From Pseudomonadota bacterium (GTDB taxonomy: Bacteria; Pseudomonadota; Alphaproteobacteria; Rhodospirillales; Magnetospirillaceae): a DNA stretch of 64,000 bases. The notes beneath the pieces were generated by a model. That model saw only the letters and a program-made list of their open reading frames with translations. It searched no databases and was not told the origin of the DNA. Shown in pieces: positions 24,681 to 31,256 of this stretch. The DNA is taken from NCBI GenBank assembly GCA_021793155.1, contig JAJYTF010000010.1, forward strand, positions 62,001-126,000, read 5' to 3'. How positions within the stretch are numbered: position 1 is the first letter of the stretch; every line of letters starts with the position of its first letter. The position numbers were made by a program, and so were the translations under genes.

Positions 24681-25361
24681 TTAGAGGAATTGGGCGGCCG
24701 CATCGGGAAGGGTGGTGAAATCCTCGATCAGCACGTCGGCGCCCAGGTCTTTCGGGTCGATGCGGGAATAGCCGAAAGCCACCGCCACCACGGGAATGCC
24801 GGCGGCGCGCGCGGCAGCGACGTCGTTGGCGCTGTCCCCTACCATCAAGGCCCGGCGCCCCTCCATTCCCATGGCGTCAAGGGTCGCCCGCAGATGGGCG
24901 GGGTCGGGCTTCCGTGCGGCCACCGTGTCGCCGCCGACGATCGCCCCGAACAGGCTGGAAAGCCCTAAGGCATCGAGCAGTTCAAGGGACAGGGCGGTGG
25001 GCTTGTTGGTACAGACGCCCAGCGGATGCCCTGCCGCCTTCAGCCGCTGCAGAGTTCTTTCCACCCCGGGAAAGGGGCGGGTGTCGACGGCGGTGTTGCC
25101 CTCGTAATGGCCGAGATACCGCTTGACCAGTTCCGGCAGGGAAATGTCCGACGGCCCGCCCGTCGCAAGCATCGCCCGCTCCACCAGCGGCGCGGCGCCG
25201 TCGCCTACCCATCCACGCACCTGCTGGATGGTGACGGGGGGGCGGCCCATCTCGGACAACAGGCCATTCATGGCGCGTAACAAGTCTGGCAGGCTATCCA
25301 CCAGCGTGCCGTCGAGATCGAACAGGATGGCGGCGGGTGGGTTTTGACTGGGGATGCTCAT
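24681..25361 (-). CDS. gph: Phosphoglycolate phosphatase (HAD family)
   Basis: 226 residues. HAD motifs: I FDLDGTLVDS (nucleophile and general acid Asp), II VCTNK, III in ARKPDPAHL, IV VGDSANDVAAARAA. The cap domain lies between motifs I and II (VRGWVGDGAAPLVERAM), as in Gph. It hydrolyses 2-phosphoglycolate; other small phosphosugars are possible in this broad family. The last residues include ADVLIEDFTTLPD, typical for Gph. It is a single gene on the minus strand, divergent from fliN. Confidence 0.93.
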   Translation of the reverse strand: MSIPSQNPPAAILFDLDGTLVDSLPDLLRAMNGLLSEMGRPPVTIQQVRGWVGDGAAPLVERAMLATGGPSDISLPELVKRYLGHYEGNTAVDTRPFPGVERTLQRLKAAGHPLGVCTNKPTALSLELLDALGLSSLFGAIVGGDTVAARKPDPAHLRATLDAMGMEGRRALMVGDSANDVAAARAAGIPVVAVAFGYSRIDPKDLGADVLIEDFTTLPDAAAQFL

Positions 25362-25461
25362 CGAAACTCCGCAAGGATCTTATTAAGGGATTTCATCTAT
25401 ATGGTGACTTTACCCTTCGAAAGTATGCAATATTTGCACATGGCTTGCGGGAGTGGGCTCT

Positions 25462-25752
25462 ATGGCTGAGGACGATACGACGGAAGGCATGTTGGGCGCT
25501 GGCGGCGCGGGGCGGGAGGCCGCCTACGACATTCAGGTTGAACTGTACGCAGTCCTCGGACATGCGAACGTCCAGGTCAAGCAATTGCTTAAGCTGGGCC
25601 GTGGCGCCGTCGTCGAATTGGACCGCAAGATCAACGAGCCGATCGACCTTTTCGTCAATAAGATGCTGGTCGGCCGCGGCGAAGTGGTGGTCGTCGAGGA
25701 TCGGCTCGGCGTTACCGTCACCGACATGCTGAAAGGCCAGCGAGGCGACTGA
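25462..25752 (+). CDS. fliN: Flagellar motor switch protein FliN
   Basis: 96 residues. The C-terminal SpoA (C-ring) domain is clear: YDIQVELYAVLGHANVQVKQLLKLGRGAVVELDRKINEPIDLFVNKMLVGRGEVVVVEDRLGVTVTDM. It forms the lower ring of the flagellar switch with FliM and FliG. The ATG at 25462 is chosen; a GTG 9 nt upstream is the alternative. The gene is not next to other flagellar genes here, which is known for some Rhodospirillales but means a paralogue elsewhere is possible. Confidence 0.9.
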   Translation: MAEDDTTEGMLGAGGAGREAAYDIQVELYAVLGHANVQVKQLLKLGRGAVVELDRKINEPIDLFVNKMLVGRGEVVVVEDRLGVTVTDMLKGQRGD

Positions 25753-25795
25753 TTCCTTCGACCAGGCCCATTCCCACCGCAATTCAGTCAGTGGG

Positions 25796-25850
25796 TAGGC
25801 CGCTTTACCCAGACGCTCGGGAACCAAGCGTCTGGGGTGGACCACGGGCG
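25796..25850 (-). repeat. Dispersed palindromic element, copy 1 (inverted)
   Basis: Contains a perfect 10-bp hairpin at 25808-25836 (CCCAGACGCT / AGCGTCTGGG, 9-nt loop). The reverse complement of the whole 55 bp matches 36856-36910 at about 45 of 55 positions. It lies 43 nt behind fliN and may also terminate it. Confidence 0.75.
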
Positions 25851-25911
25851 TTCTCAACGTCCCGGCGTTCTCATATGATGAATCATATGTTGTTCGCCGG
25901 GATGGTTCGCG

Positions 25912-26700
25912 ATGTTCACCCTACCCCTCTCCGACGATAACCCCACTGAACGCGCCGCCGTGGTCACCTGGCTGATCATCGGTATCTGTGCCGCGGTCTT
26001 CCTGTGGGAGCTGTCGCTGCCGCCGGCTATGGAGCGAGCCGCTACACTGGCGCTCGGCATGGTGCCGGCGGTAGTGCTGGGCAAAGCGTCGCTGGCCCCG
26101 GGACTGGCGGTGGTCCCGCCCTGGGCGACGTTGCTGACCTCCATGTTCCTGCACGGCGGATGGCTGCACATTCTCGGCAACATGCTGTTCCTGTGGATCT
26201 TCGGCGACAACGTGGAAGACGCCATGGGACGGTTTCGCTTCTTCGTCTATTACCTGCTGTGCGGGACCGCGGCGGCCCTTACCCAGGCGCTGATGGCACC
26301 TGATTCGGAAATGCCGATGATCGGCGCCTCAGGCGCCATCGCCGGCGTGCTGGGCGGCTACGCACTGCTCCACCCAAGGGCGAATGTACGGGTTCTGGTG
26401 GTGATCCTGCTGTTCGTCCGCCTGGTCAATGTGCCGGCGCTGCTGGTGCTCGGCCTGTGGTTCCTGCTGCAATTGAGCAGCGCCGCCATGGCGCCGGCCG
26501 CTGCCGGCGGCGTCGCCTTCTGGGCCCATGTCGGCGGTTTCCTTTGCGGCTTGACACTTCTGCCGATATTCCGCCGTCCCGGGATCCCTTTGTTCGGCGG
26601 CGCCCGAAGCCGCGCCTTCGCGGTCAGCGGCGCCCGCCTGGTCCGCCGCGGGCGCATTCCGACGGTGATTCCGCGCGAGCACCAGCCTCCCTGGAGCTAG
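25912..26700 (+). CDS. Rhomboid-family intramembrane serine protease
   Basis: 262 residues, six to seven transmembrane segments. The catalytic serine is in MIGASGAIAGVLGGYALL and the catalytic histidine in FWAHVGGFLCG. The HGGWLHILGNMLFLWIFGDNVED segment carries the conserved HxxxHxxxN residues of TM2. These mark an active protease. The N-terminal DDNPTERAAVVTW is typical of bacterial rhomboids. The basic C-terminal tail lies outside the membrane. The gene stands alone between fliN and the DUF2795 gene; no substrate is apparent. Confidence 0.93.
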   Translation: MFTLPLSDDNPTERAAVVTWLIIGICAAVFLWELSLPPAMERAATLALGMVPAVVLGKASLAPGLAVVPPWATLLTSMFLHGGWLHILGNMLFLWIFGDNVEDAMGRFRFFVYYLLCGTAAALTQALMAPDSEMPMIGASGAIAGVLGGYALLHPRANVRVLVVILLFVRLVNVPALLVLGLWFLLQLSSAAMAPAAAGGVAFWAHVGGFLCGLTLLPIFRRPGIPLFGGARSRAFAVSGARLVRRGRIPTVIPREHQPPWS

Positions 26701-26738
26701 CCCGCATTTTGCGTATTTTGCACCGCCGAGCCGGATTG

Positions 26739-26763
26739 GGAACTCCCGGCGAACCCTTGCGTT
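26739..26763 (+). promoter_or_regulatory. EcfG-type (general stress response) promoter before the DUF2795 gene
   Basis: GGAAC (26739-26743), 16-nt spacer, CGTT (26760-26763). This matches the alphaproteobacterial EcfG consensus GGAAC-N16/17-CGTT, about 37 nt before the start codon, with AAGGAG in between. Confidence 0.6.
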
Positions 26764-26799
26764 TGTGGCATAAGGTCCATCTACGCAAGGAGAAAGACC

Positions 26800-27000
26800 A
26801 TGCCTCTTGCTTCCCATTCAACGGCGACCATTGCCCAGGCGCTGAGCGGCATAGACTTTCCGGCTAACAAGAACGACCTGATCGAACACGCCAAGAAGAA
26901 TAATGCGGACAATGAGGTCATCCAGGCGTTGAACGAGATGCCCGACGAGCAATACACCAGCATGGCCGACGTGTTCAAAGGTGTCGGGCAGTCGCACTGA
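26800..27000 (+). CDS. DUF2795 small protein
   Basis: 66 residues. The family pattern is clear: ALSGIDFPANKNDLIEHAKKNNADNEVIQALNEMPDEQYTSMADVFKGVG. DUF2795 proteins are small, soluble and helical, and of unknown role. AAGGAG precedes the ATG. Upstream lies an EcfG-type promoter and downstream a classical intrinsic terminator, so it is a monocistronic unit, probably induced in stress or stationary phase (inference). Confidence 0.92.
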   Translation: MPLASHSTATIAQALSGIDFPANKNDLIEHAKKNNADNEVIQALNEMPDEQYTSMADVFKGVGQSH

Positions 27001-27022
27001 CTACGGCCGGGCGCCTTCGAAG

Positions 27023-27052
27023 GGCGGAAGGCCGGAAGGCCTCCGCCTTTTT
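27023..27052 (+). terminator. Intrinsic terminator of the DUF2795 gene
   Basis: GC-rich stem GGCGG..AAGGCC / GGCCTCCGCC with a GGAA loop and one bulge, followed directly by TTTTT. Confidence 0.88.
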
Positions 27053-27139
27053 CGTGCACGGCCCATTGCCCAAGCTCAAGGCGGAACGACCGCGGTGTCG
27101 GCAGGCTGCTCTCCGGTCAACCGACGGAGTGTCGCCACG

Positions 27140-27748
27140 ATGAGCCTACCCGCCTTTTTCGATCAGGTACCCCCCATTACGGTTTTCGATCCCCTTACCC
27201 GCTTTCTCGGCGCCGGGGACGGAACCTTGACTTACCGCTATGCCGACGCCGCGCGGCTGGCCGGCCATTCCTGCCCGACGATCGCCGGAACATGGCTGAT
27301 GCTGAGAGTCGGCCTGGCCCGGTTGTGGCCCGACTCGCTTCCCCAACGCGGAACCATCCACGTCCATCTGCCCGGCGACGAGGACGAAGGCACCACCGGA
27401 GTCATGGCAGCCGTCGCCTCGCTGGTCACCGGTGCCCGCCAGCTCGACGGCTTCAAGGGCATCGCCGGCCGCTTCGACCGGCGCCACCTGTTGCATTTCG
27501 GCGCATCGGTGCCGGGGGCCCTGGGCCTGCGCCGTGCCGACACTCGGCGAGGGGTGGCGCTCCGTTTCGACCCGACCGTGGTACCGTCCGAACCGGCGAT
27601 GCGCGACCTGCTGCAGCGCTGGGCCGACGGCGAAGCCGACGCCGGCGAGGAGGCGCGCCTGGGAGAACTGTGGCAGGAGCGGGTCCGCCGCATCCTGGTC
27701 GATCACACCGACAACCCCGCCCTGACGAGCGCAACCGATTGGCCATAA
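27140..27748 (+). CDS. FmdE-like domain protein of unknown function
   Basis: 202 residues. The N-terminal part LTYRYADAARLAGHSCPTIAGTWLMLRVGLARLWPD resembles the FmdE fold signature (GHxCPG..LG, a cysteine-ligated site), followed by HVHLPGDEDEGTTGVMAAVASLVTGA where FmdE has its acidic/Cys-Ala segment. FmdE proteins are linked to molybdopterin or C1 enzymes in archaea, but many bacterial homologues are orphans. The C-terminus (MRDLLQRWADGEADAGEEARLGELWQERVRRIL) is a helical tail. ATG 27140 is chosen since it begins the conserved region; upstream sequence belongs to the terminator. No C1 genes are adjacent. Confidence 0.7.
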   Translation: MSLPAFFDQVPPITVFDPLTRFLGAGDGTLTYRYADAARLAGHSCPTIAGTWLMLRVGLARLWPDSLPQRGTIHVHLPGDEDEGTTGVMAAVASLVTGARQLDGFKGIAGRFDRRHLLHFGASVPGALGLRRADTRRGVALRFDPTVVPSEPAMRDLLQRWADGEADAGEEARLGELWQERVRRILVDHTDNPALTSATDWP

Positions 27749-27952
27749 GCGCTTCCCGAACCCGAAAGGAGCCCCCCTTCCAATAGCGAGATTGAACCTC
27801 AGGGCGAGGTAGAAGAGCCGCAAGGAGGAAACCCACTCCCCCATAACGGCGTTTAAGTCGCGTGACCACCAACCAGATGGTGATGCGATGATTTTTCCGA
27901 TGGCGTCTGCCACCTCGTCCGGTCCCTTCCCGTTCCATCCGGAGAGGGCGGC

Positions 27953-29701
27953 ATGAGTGGGGCGCCCGAGCAGGTACGCCAAGCCCTGGCACCCTGCCGC
28001 GGGGCGCTATGGGCCGCGGGATTGTTCGGCTTGGGGGAGAGCATCATGATGCTCACGGTGCCCCTGTTCACCTTCCAGCTGTTCGATCGCGTACTGACCA
28101 GCCGCAGTCACGAGACCCTGGTCATGCTTACCATCGCTTCGCTGGGGGCGCTCGCCGTGCTGGCCGCCTTCGACATGATCCGGGGAGAAGTGCTTCAGCG
28201 CGTCGGCCTGTGGCTGGACGCCAAACTCAGCCCGCAACTGCTGGCGGCCGGGTTCGAAGACACGAGCGCCGGCGACGCCCGTTCGGCCCAGGGATTGCGC
28301 GATCTGGCCCAGTTGCGCGGATTCGTCGGTTCGGGCGCGGCGGTGGCATTCTTCGACATTCCCATGGTGCCGGTATTCATCGGCGTCATCTTCTTCATCC
28401 ACCCGCTTCTCGGATGGATCTCGCTGGCCGGCGCAGGCAGCCTCCTGTTGCTCGCCACAGCCAATCTTCTGGCGACGCGGCGCATGCTGTCGGCGGCCAA
28501 TATGGCTTCGGTGACGGCTCTGAACCGCGCCCAGACCTGCATGCTCACGGCGGATGCCGTACGCGCCATGGGAATGCTGCCGCGCCTCACTGCCCAGTGG
28601 GACGAGATCAACGGCGGCATCATGGCCCTGCAGTGCGAGACCGGCGATCGCATCGGCCAGTTTTCGGCAGCCTCCAAGTTCGCCCGCCTGGCCGTGCAGA
28701 TCCTGTCCATGGGCGCAGGAGCCTCGCTGGCCATGGACCAGAAGATCACCGGCGGCATGATGATCGCGGCGTCGATCATCATGGCCCGCGGACTGGCGCC
28801 GATCGAGGTGGCCGTGGGGAGCTGGAGCGCGCTGGCCAGCGCCCGGGAATCGTGGCGGCGCATCGATCGTGGCCTGGCCGCCATGCCGGTCCGCCAGGGC
28901 AAGCTGTCGTTGCCCGAGCCCCAGGGCCGGCTGCTGGTCGACCGGGTCTACTACATCGCTCCCGGCGGGCGGGCGATCCTGAAGAACGTCTGCATGGCCC
29001 TGCCCCCCGGCGAGGCGCTCGGTGTGATCGGCGCCACGGCAGCAGGGAAGACCACCTTGGGCCGGCTGCTGGTGGGCGTGCTGGCGCCCAGTGCCGGCAG
29101 CATCCGGCTCGACGGTGCCGAGGTCCGCCTGTGGGATCCCGCCAAGCTGGGGCCGCATATCGGCTACCTGCCTCAGGACGTGCAACTCCTGCCCGCCACC
29201 GTCGCCGAGAACATTGCGCGGATGGGCGAACCAGACGCCGACAAAGTGATCGAAGCGGCCCGACGGGCCGGCGTCCACGACCTGATCCTGCGCCTGCCGC
29301 AGGGCTACGACACACCGATCGAGGACGGTGGCGTTCGGCTATCGGGCGGGCAGCGGCAGCGTGTCGGGCTGGCCCGCGCGCTTTACGGCGGGCCGCGGCT
29401 GATCGTCCTCGACGAACCCAACAGCAATCTCGACGTACCAGGCGAGCAGGCGCTGCTCGGGGCCCTTGACTCAGTGCGGGCGGACGGCGCGACGGTGGTG
29501 CTGATCAGTCATCGGCCATCAGTCCTGGACCGAATGGACAAGATCCTGGTGATGCGGGAAGGCGTCGCCGAAACCTTCGGCCCGCGCGAGGATGTTCTGC
29601 CTCAGCTGTTGCGGCCGCATCGGCCCGGCCCGCCTCTTGCCCCGGTTGGAACGGGGTCGGGGTCGGGAGCCGCTCCGGCAGCAGCGAAGGAGGGAGCATG
29701 A
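27953..29701 (+). CDS. Type I secretion system permease/ATPase (PrtD-like)
   Basis: 582 residues, fused ABC exporter half. Transmembrane domain about 20-290 with VPLFTFQLFDRVLTSRSHETLVMLT, the T1SS/PrtD hallmark; no C39 peptidase or C39-like N-terminal domain. The ATPase has Walker A GATAAGKTT (360-368), signature LSGGQRQR, Walker B LIVLDEP and the switch histidine LISHRP. The C-terminus is a Pro/Gly/Ala tail. The GGAGAGGG before the ATG supports the start. It overlaps the next gene by 4 nt (ATGA). It should export a protein with a C-terminal signal through a TolC-type duct; no RTX substrate is adjacent. Confidence 0.93.
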   Translation: MSGAPEQVRQALAPCRGALWAAGLFGLGESIMMLTVPLFTFQLFDRVLTSRSHETLVMLTIASLGALAVLAAFDMIRGEVLQRVGLWLDAKLSPQLLAAGFEDTSAGDARSAQGLRDLAQLRGFVGSGAAVAFFDIPMVPVFIGVIFFIHPLLGWISLAGAGSLLLLATANLLATRRMLSAANMASVTALNRAQTCMLTADAVRAMGMLPRLTAQWDEINGGIMALQCETGDRIGQFSAASKFARLAVQILSMGAGASLAMDQKITGGMMIAASIIMARGLAPIEVAVGSWSALASARESWRRIDRGLAAMPVRQGKLSLPEPQGRLLVDRVYYIAPGGRAILKNVCMALPPGEALGVIGATAAGKTTLGRLLVGVLAPSAGSIRLDGAEVRLWDPAKLGPHIGYLPQDVQLLPATVAENIARMGEPDADKVIEAARRAGVHDLILRLPQGYDTPIEDGGVRLSGGQRQRVGLARALYGGPRLIVLDEPNSNLDVPGEQALLGALDSVRADGATVVLISHRPSVLDRMDKILVMREGVAETFGPREDVLPQLLRPHRPGPPLAPVGTGSGSGAAPAAAKEGA

Positions 29702-31038
29702 ACGATCTCGTTCCGGCCGGCACCCTTCCCCCCTTGGCAGGGCCGCAGATCCGGCTGCAGACGAAGCAGCGTATCCGGGTCGGCCTGCTGGTCACGGTTA
29801 TGGCCTTCGGCGGCGGCGGAACCTGGGCCGGCCTGGCCCCGCTTAACGCCGCGGCGATCGCTCCCGGCGTGGTCGGGGCCGATGGGCGCAACAAGGTGGT
29901 CCAGCATCTGGAAGGCGGCATCGTGCGGGAGATCGATGTCCAGGAAGGCGACACGGTGAAGCCGGGAAAGGTATTGTTCCGCCTCGATCGGACGAGGGCC
30001 CAGGCGCAGACCGACCAGTTGCAGGGAGAATTGGATTCCTTGCGGGCCATGGCGGCGCGGCTGAGTTCGGAACGGGACGGGCTGCCCAACGTGCAATTCC
30101 CCGCCGACCTGGAGCAGCGACGCCACGCCGACGGCGAGGTCGAGCGCATCCTGGCGGGGCAGGAAAGGCTGTTCCAAGCCCGCCAGGAGGCCTTGGTCAG
30201 CGAGCGCAACGTACTGATTTCGCGAATCTCGCAGTTCAAGGACGAGATTGGTGGCCTGGACGCCCAGCGCAAAGCGGCGGAAGCGCAGATCAATCTTCTC
30301 GAAGACGAGATCCGCGTCGTCCGCATGCTGGTCTCCGCCGGGCAGGAACGCAAACCACGGCTGCTGGCGCTGGAACGGGACGAGGAGAAGCTGGACGGCG
30401 ACCGCGGCAATGCCATCGCCCTGATGGCCCGCGCCCGGCAGAACATCGGCGAAACACAACTCCGGATCAGCCAGCTCGACGTCCAGCGGCTGAACCAGGC
30501 GGTCACCGACCTGCGCGACACCGAAACCAAGATCTACGATACATCCGAGAAGTTGAGGGCGGCCAAGGACGTCCTGGACCGGACGGTGGTCAGGGCGCCG
30601 ATCGCCGGCACGGTGGTGAAACTCAACCTGCACACCCTGGGCGGTGTTGTGCAACCGGGCGAGAACCTGATGGAAATCGTCCCCAGCGACGACCGGATGC
30701 TGATCGACGCCCATCTTCGGCCGAACGATATCGCCTCGGTCAAGGTCGGACAGACGGCCGAGGTCCGCCTCAATGCCTACAGCCAGCGGCGCATGCCGAT
30801 GGTGCTGGGCAAAGTGGTCGAGGTCTCGGCCGACGCGCTGCGGGAGCGAAGCGATATGCCGCCCTACTACCTGGTACGGGTCGCCGTAGACAAAGAATCC
30901 CTGGCGAAGGCGCCGAATGTGCGCCTGTCGCCTGGTATGCCGGCCGAGGTCATGGTGGTCACCGGGAAGCGAACCCTGCTCGACTACCTGCTCATGCCGA
31001 TTACCACCAGCATTCGCCACGGCCTGACGGAGGATTGA
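29698..31038 (+). CDS. HlyD-family membrane fusion protein of type I secretion
   Basis: 446 residues. One N-terminal transmembrane helix (about 27-46, VGLLVTVMAFGGGGTWAGLA), then the first lipoyl half GVVGADGRNKVVQHLEGGIVREIDVQEGDTVKPGKVLFRLD, a long coiled coil (about 95-290), the second lipoyl half VVRAPIAGTVVKLNLHTLGGVVQPGENLMEIVP, and a beta-barrel with LSPGMPAEVMVVTGKRTLLDYLLMPI, the PrtE/HlyD C-terminal signature. It bridges the ABC protein and an outer-membrane TolC-like channel. Translation is coupled to the ABC gene. Confidence 0.93.
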   Translation: MNDLVPAGTLPPLAGPQIRLQTKQRIRVGLLVTVMAFGGGGTWAGLAPLNAAAIAPGVVGADGRNKVVQHLEGGIVREIDVQEGDTVKPGKVLFRLDRTRAQAQTDQLQGELDSLRAMAARLSSERDGLPNVQFPADLEQRRHADGEVERILAGQERLFQARQEALVSERNVLISRISQFKDEIGGLDAQRKAAEAQINLLEDEIRVVRMLVSAGQERKPRLLALERDEEKLDGDRGNAIALMARARQNIGETQLRISQLDVQRLNQAVTDLRDTETKIYDTSEKLRAAKDVLDRTVVRAPIAGTVVKLNLHTLGGVVQPGENLMEIVPSDDRMLIDAHLRPNDIASVKVGQTAEVRLNAYSQRRMPMVLGKVVEVSADALRERSDMPPYYLVRVAVDKESLAKAPNVRLSPGMPAEVMVVTGKRTLLDYLLMPITTSIRHGLTED

Positions 31039-31256
31039 ACCAGCGGATTTATGTTGCGCCGCACAATATTGTGGTTACTCTAGTTCCTGGAAGCCCTTCG
31101 CCCCGTCGCTCGCTTGGGTGGCGGTGGCCGGAGCGGAGAAGGGATGGGGACAGCCCGGATGCCTGCACCCCGGTCGTTCGGGGGCATGACGAATAGACCT
31201 AGTGTCTATTACACTTGCGCAGTTGGGTCGACAGCCCCCGGAACGACGAGGCCACG

